A DNA stretch of 50,542 nt. It comes from Reticulitermes lucifugus (Eukaryota; Arthropoda; Insecta; Blattodea; Rhinotermitidae). This document shows, piece by piece, positions 1-12,700 of the stretch (position 1 is its first letter; each line of letters starts with the position of its first letter). The stretch covers positions 114,891 through 165,432 of the forward strand of contig JAKCWW010000025.1 of NCBI GenBank assembly GCA_026260175.1, in the 5' to 3' direction. A program made the translations under genes and the position numbers. The notes beneath the pieces are model-generated. The model made no database searches and was not told where the DNA came from. It saw nothing but the letters and a program-made list of their open reading frames with translations.

Positions 1-59
1 CTCTACTCCCCCTCTGGGCCTTCGTGGCCTGTTCTAGGGAGAACTTTACCTTTACCTTT
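1..59 (+). mobile_element. SINE 3' end (SINE-A)
   Basis: The first bases carry the same tail as the complete copy at 29971-30234: CTCTGGGCCTTCRTGRCCT, then TTCTAGGG and a short TTTACC repeat. Only the 3' end lies inside the window, so the copy starts further left, inside Ubx intron 1. Confidence 0.7.
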
Positions 60-1921
60 TACTTTGTATTTCATACTTCCTTAGAACCCCTTTCTGTCAG
101 CATCTCCGCGTATGTTGTTTGCACAGTCCACGACCTCTCTTTCAGCGAAGAGTTGTTTGTAAGGTACCAAAGCAGTTTTTCACCAAGCCAACTTGAACAG
201 CAATATATTTCGCATGCAGTCGGTAATGTTGGGTGGCGCCATGACAGGAAAATGGGATAGGAAATGACAGGTGGCTCCTTTTACTGTGGCGTGTCCCTGC
301 ACAGTGAAGAAAATACTGAAAATACCTACGGCAATGTTCAGTTACTACATAGATATTCGAACTACGCGCCTCCAGATGACGGTGCCAGTACTTTTATCAG
401 TGGTAATAATAACTTTTCAACAATCGTTTTGCTCTTCTTACAAATGTACCGTAAAATTAAGGTGGCATGGAGAAAAGCAGGAAATTGTTCACGAACAAAA
501 GGACGAAAGCTGCAGCGACAAAACATGCAAATACACACTTGCAAAATATATGTGCAGATAGAAACTACAAAAAAAGCTATATAAAAGTTGTGAGACGACA
601 GAAGAAGAATACAAGCGCTAGCGAGGACACAGAACGAATATAAAAACAGTAGAGAACCAGTTTTTAGTTTGTTATGTTTGTGGGGTTAGTGAGCATTGTA
701 ATCTATTTCGAGTAATGGTCATTCCAATGGCAACATCACGGTCTGAAAGATGCGTAGACCCAGGCGGTTATAGGCGCGAACTGAGGGCGGCAGGGTTGTT
801 AGTCTGGTGGTGGTTTAGTTTTGCCTGGCTTCTGTAATAAAGGGCAAACAGCTGATGTTGAAGAGGAAGAAAGACGATCACCATTTACGTTTGTAAGAGT
901 AAGACAGACAGGGTAGGAAGGAGAAGAGAACTATGAAACCAAAGCACGAGGCACTGTTTATGTTGACCGCATCTTAACCTCTGGTTTGGCACATGAAAGA
1001 GACGTAGTGAATGAAACATACGTCCATGTATCCTTTCGATAATTCTCGCCATGTACAACCGGTTCGCTCCCAGGGCAGTCCAAGTGGGATTAGTAGTGAA
1101 CAAAGTGGCATATGGGTCAGATTTTTCTCTGCGTACTTCGACATCCCCTTATCAATCACGTCATCAATGATCCATATGTAATCATATATCATACGGGAGA
1201 TGGGCAATGGGTCCACTATGGGCCGCACTTCCAACACGCAGTCTCACCCGATCTGAAGCACAAGAGACGTGAAATGAATGTGATCACTCTAGTTTGAAAG
1301 AAAACCTTATACTGTTATCAGACATATCAGAAACCGAGTCTATGATATGCTGCACCTATGTGAAAACGTCCAGAGCGCTACACATTCAAGGGACGATTGC
1401 AAATTGACGCAGACACAAACTTAATCGTAATACAATGCAGTTTTACAATAAATAAAGAAGGTAGAATATATTTAACTTCTTTGAATCGTATCGGATAAAC
1501 CTGCTTTTCATACCAAACAAAATTCTCGAATACATTAGTAATAATATAATTTAATGGCTCGTATGAATATGGCAGTTATTGACGAAGAGCGTGGAATCCA
1601 TTAATTCATCCGTCTAATCACGGCACTAATATTTTACTGCATAATATGATGCGACTTGACAACATAATTCATATTAAGTACATTCACCTGTACTTCCTAC
1701 ATGAAAATGAATCATACAATACAAATGTTCACTTGTCACATGCATATATGTATTTACAAGATAATATATGCATAGATTCAAGCCTTCTAACATAAGAAAA
1801 CTTCATTTCAAGAAAGCCTGTATATTGACAAAGCCCAATTACGAAAACCTTCCATTGCCTTAGTATTAAAATTAAAACATCCTTAGACCTCACAAAATCA
1901 TCTATAGGTAGGTCTATAAGA

Positions 1922-1939
1922 ATATATATATATATATAT
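1922..1939. repeat. AT microsatellite
   Basis: Nine AT units inside Ubx intron 1. Confidence 0.9.
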
Positions 1940-4425
1940 TGATTTTCATATAAAAGATGACACCTCGGAAGCACAAGTTCGATCCCTGGACAGTCCCTGT
2001 TGGATTTGTGACGGAAAAAATGGCACTGGGACAGGTTTCTCTTCAATTTCTTTAGTTTTCCCTTGGCAGTATCATTCCACCATTTCTCCACATTCATTCA
2101 TCTATTTTTGTCACTACACAGAATCTTTACAATTTATAGTGTCATTATACTTATAGAACACTTAAACATTATAAACTGAATAAAACTGGCCTGTACATAC
2201 TGGCATATGAGGGATAAATGTGTGTAAAATATGACAGCTATAGGAACAACACATAAACGTCAAAACAAAAAAGTATAACTGGACAAAGTAGGTGACGTAT
2301 ATTACGTGTGAAACTGCATATCAGTCACAAATGAAGCACAACCGTGAAAGGCTATTGTTGGGCTATTTTAATATAATAAATTATTATAGTAAAGAAGAAA
2401 TTCATTTTATGTTTTCATGTTCACGCAAAAAATTTCTACAACGAAATAGAGGACAATTTTAAGTCCAAATGGAGGCCAACGGTAATGACGGAAGCACAAT
2501 TTGGTGGCAGAGATGAATCGCTTGTGTATCTAGTAACGTACACGCATAGAACGGATATTATAATGAAGCTAAATAGAACAGTGCGCACATTAAAATTATA
2601 AACATAAAAATGTTCAATATCATGCTAAAATAATTTCTAAGCCCGCTTACATTTCCATAATAATTAAGTTAAAACATAACACAAACGTTCCTAAAGGCAA
2701 GCAGCCTGTCAAATTTAAGTAAGCTTACTGTACAACGAAACGGTAGTTCTACGAAAGACAGAGAAAACCGTACTGCTATTTCTAAAATTTACAGTTCACA
2801 GAAAACCACTTTACAGATAACAATATACATAAATCCAAACTAAACCTGCGCCCAAGTTTCTTACTCTTCTTTCGCGCACGTGTGGTTATGTATCCTGATA
2901 GCATAATATGTCTTCATTACTAATGAACTCCTAAAATCTAGTAGCTTTTATTGCCACGTATGTACAAAATTCTGCATACTTGCGAATCACAAAAGGTGCG
3001 AAATGCAATCAGCATTATTTTTTGCATTTACACAACCTCACTAAAGGTAATGAATCACATTTTGTGACACTGAAAATGACACAAAATTCCACTACTAATA
3101 AATTTATATACGATGAAGTAAATCTTTAACCTGATCAACTTATTTGCCTAGACCTACAGAATAAAAGGTGCAAAAAGAGAAGTAATAATACAGAAGCGAG
3201 AAAGATAGAGTGAAGGCGAGGTGCTTGTGGGTACTGTTTCTTCAAACCAAAGCGCGCGCCGCACCGATGGACACCACGTGAATATTTGCAAAACCAATAA
3301 CTTCACATTCTATTATTATAATAATAGGACTATGAATCTTGTAAAAATACAGACGTATGTATAATATGCTTATCATAATAATAAGTTTTATTTTGATTGG
3401 GCTCCTCATTCCTATGGCATTTAAAACTTTAAAGCCTAATGGATAATTTATATGCCACTAGGTTCGACATTCAGAAATTCTATATCATACTGCTCACACG
3501 TTGTGTTTGTGTGTTTTGCAGGGATCTCGGAAAAACCAGCGATTATTTCCCTACACAGCATTAACTCATTGGCTTTTTTTACCAGATACGGGGAGTGTTT
3601 ACTGCGCCGTACGATCTCAATATTTAAATATAATTCAGACTAATTTTCGTCTTCAAATGGTTAACACAAGACAGTCGCACATTAACTTTATCCACATACA
3701 CGTAAAGAAAATATTCTCTTCGCGGCAAACTCAAAGCTATTACGTCCTTACTAATTAACTATAGCCTACTTTGATACCACACAGCAGTTTTTTTTTTGCA
3801 CTTTACATTCGGTTTATCTGAACCTTTAAAGACTGGAGTTTTATCTACATTATACGCAAAAACTTAGTTCGTACCTCACATAGAAAACAAGGAAAGAGTC
3901 GACCGTGTCTGCTATAAAAAGAACAACTGGTTTGTGTTGTTTAGGAATATATGTTTAACGTTTGTTCTTTGCCATATGAAACATGAAATTCAATGTGTAG
4001 CAAATACAGTTTACAGGTGGTTAAGAATGGGTTTGTATTTCAATAAAACTATCTATTCGTATCTTTAAAAATAACCATTTAACATAACCCTTCTCGCCAA
4101 TGCCAGCGGGATTCACGCTCAGGACATTCCTTCTATGGATCTCATCACAAAGACAGTTAACGTGGCGTTAATGTGCGTCTGTAAGACATAATTTTGATGT
4201 AAAGAGCACAGAAACTTGATTACATAGCGAGAGTTATCTGGTACAGAAATGGTGCCCCTTTATACAACTTAACAGTAGTGACTAGTGATTGTTGTCAGCA
4301 GTGTCTATAATCTTCATCCCCTAATGACCCCAAAACTGCAACTTCCACATAACCCCACTGCTTGCTGCAAGGGGGATAGACAGTGGAGGAACAACCACGT
4401 GGTATTGTATGAAAGGGTTGAACGA

Positions 4426-4434
4426 ACTGACCTG
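4426..4434 (-). other. Ubx: Ubx exon 1 splice donor
   Basis: On the minus strand the sequence reads CAG|GTCAGT directly after the codons for AIA, a near-ideal donor. It leaves the first G of a Gly codon (phase 1), the position where other insects join exon 1 to the linker and homeodomain exon. No second strong donor lies about 27 nt further on, where flies have the alternative site giving the b element; the nearest later GT context (CAC|GTGG, about 33 nt on) is weak. Confidence 0.92.
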
Positions 4435-5146
4435 CTATAGCCATCCATGGGTAGAAGGTGTGGTTGGAGGGTTGCTGATGTAGTTGAGTTGCTACTGTGG
4501 GTTGAGCGGCCGAAGTGTTGAGTGAACATGGGTTCGTAGATCCTAGAGACCATGCTGATGTTCTGCCTCCGCCTGCACCCGGACTCGAAGCCGGATCCCC
4601 ACCAACAAGTCCGACAGATGAACCATACCCTCCTACACGTGTGTCCGGTGTGCATGCTGCAGGTCTTACAACAGGACCCACAAGGCTGTTTGCACCAGCG
4701 TTATTTGCGCCACCTGCACTCGCAGCGCTTTGCCAGACATCTTTAGCAGCCGCAACAACTGCCGCGTAGCCATTCTGGTGTGTTTGCTCATTCGGTGTCG
4801 TACCTGTCTTCGAACAGTCTGGCTTTGTGGTGGTTGTACTGTAATTGGCAACCCCTGTGTTCGACTGTTGACTGACAGAATCAGCTGCTGAGGAATATAG
4901 CTTGCACGCTGCTGCAGCTACCGATGCGTCGTATGGTGAATCCTGAGGAGGTCTTGCTTGATGAAGGGAATGATGATGGTGGTGCTGGGAGGACGCATAT
5001 GGAGACATGCCCAGGCCTAGAGGAAAGCGGTATGCGGCTGCGGCCGCCGCTGTTTGATCATGGTGATGACCTGCGGCTGTTGCGGAACCGGCAGCTTGAT
5101 GGTGATGGCTCCCGTAAAATCCACTCTGCTCAAAGTATGAGTTCAT
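4432..5146 (-). CDS. Ubx: Ultrabithorax, first coding exon (partial CDS)
   Basis: Hox transcription factor that specifies posterior thoracic and anterior abdominal segment identity; it acts in the nucleus with Extradenticle. The exon encodes residues 1-238 plus the first base of codon 239. Visible landmarks: MNSYFEQ at 1-7 (SYF transactivation motif), HHDQT before an Ala run at 28-38, FPL.LGMSPYA at 41-51, a His run at 55-59, QDSPYDAS at 68-75, NGY at 125-127 and KDVW at 135-138, RPAACTPDTRVGGY at 161-174, and NHTFYPWMAIA at 228-238, which holds the YPWM motif that contacts Extradenticle. These blocks match insect Ubx in order and spacing; Antp, abd-A and Scr lack this combination. The start is the first ATG, followed directly by NSYF. 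The open frame runs on to 4295, but residues after 239 match no Ubx and are read-through into the intron. The homeodomain exon is absent from the window, so the gene is partial here. Confidence 0.98.
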
Positions 5147-6129
5147 GCTGGAGAGATTCCTTCCTTAAGAGATACTTGTCAACGAACTTCGCACTCTGTC
5201 CCCTCCTACTTATATTCTTTAGTGGGAGACAATGTCTAATTAGAAAAATAATATTCCTAAATCCTAAACACACTCTTCAGTATTTGTCACACGCGTTTTA
5301 AGAACCCGCACCTGCAGTTTTGGACACACAATACATGTACTTCTTCACAAAGATTGTTCCATTTACCGTCATTTGCTCGGAATGTACGCAAAGTTCACCT
5401 TACGTCAGATTCCAAGTGATGTTATGTCATGTCAACACAAACCCAAGTGCTCTAGTAGGCTTACACTGCATGTATGACAACCTTCAAACGCAACAGCAAA
5501 GGACAATGTCTTCTATTCAGACACTTGTCGCTAGCAAACCATCCATCTTACCTACACACGTGTCAGTCACGGCCAAGATAACCATAAGTAACAGTGAGAG
5601 TTCACACGTGGTATGTCGTACTATAGCATAAAAGTTATACAATTTTCTATTAAAATGTGTAAACAATGACGAGGAAAATATTTAAATAAATGCGGGTACG
5701 GAGCAGAATTCGAAAATAAAAAAAAGAGTCAGAACTGTCAAAACGCCACAATCCCCACACGCAAATATGGTATTAAACTTTGGGGGTGTTTACACCTCAA
5801 CTTATCTCTCATAATCTCTGTAATACAGATTTAATACTGGCATATACTAACCAAAAATCACCAACGTTTTTAAATGCGCCTATTGTTAAAAACTTCTAAG
5901 ACTATATTTACTCCGTAAATTATAAGACAAGTTACTAGCAATTTTTATATTCCCGGTAATATATATGGCAATAATTAATAAATAGATATCGCTGGTAGTT
6001 ACGATTAACAACGAGGAAAGAGTTGGAAAACGATTTTTAGATCAACCAACAAGTGGACAGAAGCAAAAGGCTCTCACTCTGCTTCCTGCGAACACCGTGG
6101 TCAAACACGTACTGGTTCGGTATGTTATG
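5147..6129 (-). other. Ubx: Probable Ubx 5' leader and proximal upstream DNA
   Basis: About 1 kb directly upstream of the Ubx ATG. Just before the ATG the minus strand reads TCTCTCCAGCATGAAC, an acceptable insect start context. The stretch is AT-rich with several TAAT-type homeodomain cores, for example around 5230 and 5960-5990. No other gene is visible. Fly Ubx has a leader of about 1 kb, so most of this stretch may be transcribed as 5' UTR. That is inferred from position only; no intron in the leader can be seen or excluded. Confidence 0.5.
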
Positions 6130-6320
6130 TATCAAACTGCACTGTCGTCCCGCCACCACTACTACAACTACTACCACCACTACGATCCGACATGCAGCCC
6201 GCCTGTACGCCGGTCTGCCTCGCCGAGGTTTCTGTCTACCGTTCGTTCCAGTATCGTCCTCTTCCACCGCCTCCTCCCAGCCGTCGACGTCCTATCCGAG
6301 CGCGCGAGAGAGATGAAATA
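6130..6320 (-). promoter_or_regulatory. Ubx: Candidate Ubx promoter / start-site region
   Basis: A block clearly richer in G+C and CpG than its AT-rich surroundings, ending about 1 to 1.2 kb upstream of the Ubx ATG, roughly where the fly start site lies relative to its ATG. On the minus strand it starts with a CT/GA run (GAGAGAGA on + at 6306-6313), a GAGA-factor type site as found in the fly Ubx promoter. GGACG occurs downstream of this and resembles a downstream promoter element. CCACCA/CTACTA triplet repeats occupy about 6150-6185. There is no TATA box. Short open frames over this block on both strands (60-90 codons) are low-complexity and probably not translated. Confidence 0.45.
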
Positions 6321-8559
6321 AAAACGAGACGTTGCACACTCCACGAGTACAAACATACATATGCACGCGAGTAAAACCACGTCTAGCTCGTACAGGGAAT
6401 GTTGACTGTCCAGTGTAAAGACGAGATTTACTGTCCTATGAAACTGTTCTGTGACAGTAAAATTAAATATGAAGGCGTCCGAAAATAGAGTTTGTATTTA
6501 CAATAATTAACCACTTTTACCCATATTAAAATAAATATAAATGACGCAAATTGAAGCGGGAAAATTATTAAGCGTGTCGTCTTTACAGACTAATACCCAA
6601 TTCTATGGTTTAATAAAATTCGAATGACAACTGTCGTAAAAATGTGTGAGACAAATAGGTAAAATGAGTATAAATATGACCGAGTTTAGCATTCAAGGAC
6701 ATACCCGGAAGGAGGCGTACACAGCGCGTGATGATAGAAATAAAGAGGGGTGGGGGTGAAGAAAGAGACAGACATTCAAAACAAGGATAAAAGACCCGGT
6801 GCACGAGGATGAGCAATCTTGGAGAGGGTGCTGAGAGGAAAAGAGGGTTTATGAAATGAACCAATCAGAATCAAATTCGTCACGGAGCGAGGAATACTTC
6901 CCCACCTTCCAAGGGATGTTCATCCGCTAAAAAATATAGTTCCCAAGATTCTGTTTTACTTCTACGAATACAGCAGCAAACGTAATCAAACACGAAGGGT
7001 ATTAAAAAGTAAATGGATAGAAATATGCCTCGAAAATCTTCCGTACTCCCGTAAAGTAAACAAAGAAACATTTCCATAGCTATTTCATTTCCCTCCCTGC
7101 TACTAGGCATCCCCCTTCTCGGCCCCCAGAACACGAAGCGGTTACACAGCAAACGGGAGAAGTCGAAAACGCTGCACACAGCGCCAGCTAGGAACGTTAA
7201 TAGCAACTAACACAAAATACCAGAAAATATTAGCAATTTCATATTTTGCAGATTTACTGTTGCTCTCCGCTGTTTTAAAATCCAAATATGGAACGTCAGT
7301 CATATGTAAATTTTGCCAAGTAGTCACGAAATCAGAATGAATAGAAATAGAACACATTTATATAAAAAAAGACATTTACTTCATAACTTGCCTGGATCTC
7401 GCGTCTAATGATTTTTTTTTCACATATGGATATTATTCTCTATCAACTTATGGACCTGTACATTCTGCTCCGTTGAAATGTCATATTTATAAGTCTCGGT
7501 ACCTTTCAACATTGTCATCCCGCGGTATTAATTACTGAGCTAACAGTTGCATTCTGGTGTTGTTAGGATTCGTAATATTTCGGTAAATATTACTCGATTC
7601 TCAAATAATACGATTTTGTAAACGTTGGATTGTTGGCTGTTTCAGAATCCACTATTATTTCTTCCTGGTTTATGTAAGACCCTCGAACAGTAAACTGACA
7701 GGCATTTAACAGTATATTAATTAAAATTAACTGAAAACGTAAAGAATGAGAAGTCAGCAGTTGGTTATGTTTTTAAGAAATATGAATACAATGTAATCAG
7801 ATAATTTATGCAAATGGCCAGTGGAAAGTAAAAGTGCCAGTGAAGAAAACGGGGCTGTACGAAAATATCTGATTTCCGCACGTACGTTTCTGTGACGTAG
7901 GTATATGAAGGATACATCTATACGTACACTGTATTTGTCAAAGACCAAATATTTGAATGTTTAAGTTTCTCATGGCGTCTGTGTCTTTCAGTTGTTTAAG
8001 ATAGGCCTAGTTCTATTTAGGCCTGCTGAATCTGAATAAACAGTTTGCTAACACAAACTGACTGTGCAGAAATCTAGTTTTTCCTTCTCCATTCTGTTGA
8101 CTGCAAGAATGCCCCTTGTATATTAATTGCTGTGAATGAATGTAATCAAATACGTTATAGCCCAAGAAGTCACATTTTATACACTGAATCTTAAATCAGC
8201 TCAATTTGAAGGGTCTACCTTTTTTCACAAAGTTTTTAACTCAGTAACTGACATTTCCAGCCAGACAGTTTTATGAAAAATGACGGCAGCAAAATGTTCG
8301 TCTCCTGTATTAAAATAAATACGGAGCGAATGACATCCAGTTATAGGATAAGACGTCGGAGTGCATCATTACTGTACGAGGAAGATACTTCAGGTCCCTA
8401 AGCAAAAAATACCAAAGCTAAGGAAAATGTGTATATTTTCAGGAGTACTGCTAGTTACACGAAAACTGTGATTCAATAGTTTGGAAACCCCAATACGCAG
8501 AACATGGTAACAGCGTCGTTAGCCTTTTAAAGGCTGACAATCGTCTAAACGTAAAGACA
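6321..8559. other. Upstream non-coding DNA, nothing recognised
   Basis: AT-rich DNA directly upstream of the candidate promoter. Open frames reach at most about 108 codons and are compositionally random; no domain, tRNA, clear repeat copy or long palindrome was seen. A purine-rich stretch at 6740-6850 and its CT complement are low complexity. It could hold proximal enhancers, but the sequence alone does not show one. Confidence 0.5.
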
Positions 8560-8872
8560 AAGCTAAAGGTAAAGGTAAAGGTAAAGGTAAGGGTAAAGGT
8601 AAAGTTGTCATTGTACATGCCATGAAGGAATATAAAACGTGAATACATAGCTGTACTAATTCTTAGCCTTGACATTAGCAGAGAGTCGCAAGTTTCATGC
8701 CCTAGCCGCTTTACCCCCTAGAAAACAGCCCGCGGGACCTAGTGGGCCCCAGAATCGGACTGGACGTTTTGGAGAAGAGAATAATCTCTTGCCCCTGCTG
8801 AGATTCGAAACCCGGACCGTCCATCCCGTAACGCAGTCACTATACTGGCTACGATATAGCGGCTCCTTATAA
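8560..8872 (-). mobile_element. tRNA-derived SINE (SINE-A), near full length
   Basis: Reading the minus strand from 8872, a tRNA-like head (GCCGCTATATCGTAGCC..., then GGACGGTCCGGGTTTCGAATC, a good RNA polymerase III B box) is followed by a body sharing CTGGGGCCCAC and GCGGCTAGGGC with the copy at 29971-30234. It ends in a variable TTTACC hexamer repeat (GGTAAA on + at about 8564-8604). It is diverged, so an old insertion; it encodes nothing. Confidence 0.75.
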
Positions 8873-9529
8873 TGTCAAATATTCATAAAATATTCATTTC
8901 CATCACGGAGAGATCACAAACCGTCTCCACCAAAAACACCAACCACAAAAGTTTGGAAAATTGTCGGTAGATATTTTGATAATCATATGAAACACATCAA
9001 TACATTTTGCAGCAAAATGCAGTATCATATTGTTACAGAAGATGATATATATAATTACCACTGGGCTGTAAATGATTATGTCCATGGAGTCGAGGTACTT
9101 AAATCTGATAGTCGATGAGCTGGTCAAGAAATTCCCCACTGTCGATAGGAAGTGAAGGTTCTTTACCATACTCAAAATTACCGTCACTGGATCCTGCGTT
9201 GGACCACATGCAGCTAATTCAAGAGGTCAAGTAACCGAAAGCTGATAAAAATTGCACAGCCGTATAATGAGTTTCGAATTTCCTACCCTTCACACAGGCT
9301 AACAGGCTGATATGCTAATGCCAAGACGGAAGATACATGGCAAGGAATACTGCAGCACAACACGTTGCTCTCCACTAAAACAGGTCGAGTAATATGCTGT
9401 GCCTTCAACCCGGATTAATGTTGGTCCTACACCACTTTCACGGGGGTTTAAATTTCAACCTGTACCTATAAGTTCCTAAATGAACCCAAGTCACATAAAA
9501 GACACAACCACAACATTATTCTACGTTGA

Positions 9530-9715
9530 CAGGTAACCACTCATTCTTAACCTCGGCACTAGATGGAGTGTGTGTGGTTAACTTCCGGCCCCGGCCGCTT
9601 TATCTCCGGGAAAGAACCCCGGTACCCAATAAATAGGAGGCTGGCTGGACCCCAGAGCCGGTCTGGGTGTTTTAGGAGAAGAAAAAACAATCTCTTGATC
9701 TATCTTAAGTTTATA
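9530..9715 (-). mobile_element. SINE fragment (SINE-A/B superfamily)
   Basis: On the minus strand it carries the SINE body: CTGGGGTCCAGCC, CCTCCTATTTATTGGG, CGGCCGGGGCCGG, and the block CCATCTAGTGCCGAGGTTAAGAAT shared with the copies at 31690 and 39270. The tRNA-like head is missing, so it is 5' truncated. Its high GC content sets it off from the flanks. Confidence 0.7.
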
Positions 9716-12700
9716 CAAGTTACAAGTCTGTAAAAGTTTTAAATTTCCATCCTAAGTGCTGATTACTGTAAAATAATAATTTCCCTTCGCGTTCTCTTGT
9801 AAGGGGGACTTGTGATGGCTTGAAGAAACAAGCCGAAAAAGTGCATGAATAAAAAGTTGTCTCAAACTGGAATCTGCTTCCTTAGTGGATAAATTCCTCC
9901 ACAGCTGAAGGATAGAAGGGGCCATTCTAGATACCTAACTGCCCCTCGGCCAACAGAGTGTAACAAATATGAGGGTACATAAATACTTTAAAAGTGTAAC
10001 ATGAAGTAGAGACCCTCTTGAGAAGCTGACAGTCAGCTAATAAAAAAAAGCGCAAACCTACTCACAAGAACCCGTCAACTGCTTCCTGTTCTGAACCAAA
10101 GATTCCAGACCATGTATTCCAAACATATTTCTTTAAGGTTGAACTTACTATTATACTTAGGTCTTCAACTGTCCATATTCTTTAGGTTTTGTTAACAAAA
10201 CTTTGTACTCACACACGGCACTGTACAGGCAGAAATAATCTTGCTATATGTGTCCATTTGTCAACAAGATGATCTCACAATATAAATGGAAATATTATTG
10301 TGATACAAATTACTGAAAATATCAGGTACAAACCTTCTACATTTTTCAATAAGTAAAATGAAACCCACAAACACAACTCAGTCTTGTGCTGCCGCCATCA
10401 AAATCTGGTCGGTATAGCAGTTCCTCGGTCTATAATATGGAGACGTAAACTCGGTAGCTACTTGCCGCTTGTTGAAAACTGCCTGCCGACCCCCCAGCGG
10501 ACTTGATGCTTACAGCTTGGTGAAACTCCCTTTAGCATCTCCCGCTTATAGCAGCAAACGACAACCGGGGGTCCGTTTTCTCTTGACTTTTACGATTCCA
10601 CTCAAGCACCACTAAAACTCAACTTTACAATCCTAGACTCTTTTTCCTCCTCCCCACCTTCAAAACGAACCGACACACGTTCACACTCACAAAAAAAAAA
10701 GCACCTGATATCCAAACCACACGTTTATATCAAAGTATATAAGCCAATGAATGCAGCATTTACAAGCTTCTCTTCATTTAACACCGTCTTTAACGTGTAG
10801 GCTGACAGAATATTGTCATTTTGACTGGCATTTCAAACACACACTTACCATACCAGATGTATAGGCCAGAAAGATATAAAACAAACATTCAGCACATTAT
10901 TATCAGCTATATATTTTTAAGTATTTTCGGCTCCTATCTTCTCCCGTTGTCTTTCCGTTTAACAAAACCATCTCATCAGTGTATACGACTGTTAAAAGAA
11001 CCATTTTATTGATGGCAATAAAACTTCACTGATAATGCACCTGTAAAAATCCACAGAAATGGGAGCGGAGACGCAATAAATTTTATAACCATAAGTAACT
11101 CGGAGGTTTTACACCTGTCGAAAGGAAAGCCGCCTTTACTCACTATGCATACCGATACACACAGAAGTTTGATTTATTGCAGTTTGAGAGATTTCAGCGC
11201 CAGTAGCAAGGACGGGTGTCTTTTTCCTCCTTCACTTAAGTTGTAAATGTTCCGAGCTAGTCACTTAACACTGAAATTAAGAGAGCTTGAAGTTTTACGG
11301 CTGTATAATAGGTCTGTACATTCGTATCTACACATCTACTAGCATCATCATCGTCAAAGTTATCACTCTGCTGTTTTATACGGCCAGTGTTTGCGTATAT
11401 TAGATTATATGGCCTCTCCTTGACAGTTACATTACAGCCTATAGGACGGCAAACCCTTAATTATTGGATTTGACTGTCTCTATAACTCCTGACCACACCA
11501 CGATATTTCTTCACCCTCTGCCACAACCTTCTATTTTCTTCTGTGTAGTTCGACTGAAAAATGCACCATGTTATTCAATAGGTATATATCCACAAGCAAT
11601 ACAACAACCACACTCAGCATTAAACAGCAACTTCTTAGCTTTTATTATCAATAATTTTATAAATTTCTGAAAGCAATAAATAAAGAGTTCTGTGTATTGG
11701 ATAGTGCATTCAGTATACCTTACATGCTACGAAGGCTCCTTGTTTCAAAAGTACTTACGCTTTCCCTTTTTACAATAATCAAGCCAACACCTGCAAATCA
11801 AAGCAAGTAGGATCAACTGCCTAAGAAAGAAAAAATGGAAGTCTCGTGGCAAAAGGAATCGAATACGAACAGCTTCTGAAATATTTCAGCAACACTAATG
11901 GATTAAACAGAATCAACGACAAGGAGAGTACTGCTACTAAAATCAAAGCCATAGGATTAGTTCAGCCTAACAAAATGTCAATAAATTGCAGAAAAGTAAG
12001 GGCAAAATAGACCTAATGAATAAAGTATCAAAATAATTTGATAGGCAAAGAAGCAATGATGATTTTAGCGTGCAAAAATTACACTAATACAGTTTGGCAC
12101 TGTACATTCCAGACGGAATAAAGACATCTCACTGAAGAATCTGGCACTTCCTTGTAGGTAGGCTGTAACACAGACGTTTAAAATATAAAAACAGGACCTC
12201 GATACCTGGAATTGGCAGCGCTTGATCACAAGCAGCAGAAAGACATTTCTGAGAACCAAAGTGTCGGCCTTGATAGTTGATCGTGTGTCAAAAATAGGTA
12301 GGCCCTTCATCGCCCCGTGCACAAAACTTCAGACACGAGGTATGAGAATGGGATCTCGTTGCTCAATATTGCCCTTAACTTTGCATACATTGCAGGGATA
12401 AATTTATGCACAAATATTCAACATAAAATAAGTAGCTATCGACGCCGAATTTGGCACTTTATTTTACATGAAACATAAGTACAGCTATGAAAAATAACAT
12501 TCCAACCACAACAAAGACGTCTTGATCCAGAATTTGTCACTTGATCTTAAGTAGAGCACAAACTAAACTTTAGCGTAATAAACTCCCAATAAAATAACAG
12601 CATTGAGATGCCGGATTTGGCTCTTGAAATTAGGTAGGCATAAAACACAAATATAGATTCGGGCACATAGAATTGCAAATTCATAAAACCTTCCCCACAT

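Larger units (their letters stand above)
1..4431 (-). other. Ubx: Ubx intron 1, 5' part (continues past the window edge)
   Basis: This non-coding DNA lies downstream of the exon 1 donor on the minus strand. The homeobox acceptor is not reached, so the intron exceeds 4.4 kb; very long first introns are normal for Ubx. Contents: a SINE 3' end at the extreme left, a short AT dinucleotide run at 1922-1939, an 18-bp perfect palindrome (CTATTATTATAATAATAG) at 3310-3327, and a small GC-rich patch at about 3240-3290 with an E-box-like CACGTG. Short open frames (60-120 codons) show no recognisable domain. I saw no microexon resembling the fly mI/mII exons. Confidence 0.85.

Noticed and set aside
4295..4431. 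Continuation of the Ubx open frame to a stop at 4295
   Set aside because: Residues after the donor match no Ubx protein and follow a strong splice site; treated as intron.
1..4431. Ubx microexons (mI/mII) or the homeobox exon
   Set aside because: No sequence encoding the fly-type microexon peptides or a homeodomain was found in any frame.
4314..5301. Several open frames overlapping Ubx exon 1 in other frames and on the + strand
   Set aside because: By-products of the GC-rich, triplet-repeat coding sequence of Ubx; no domains.
6037..6380. Open frames on both strands around 6.0-6.4 kb
   Set aside because: Low-complexity Val, Thr and Tyr runs from triplet repeats in the putative promoter/leader; not gene-like.
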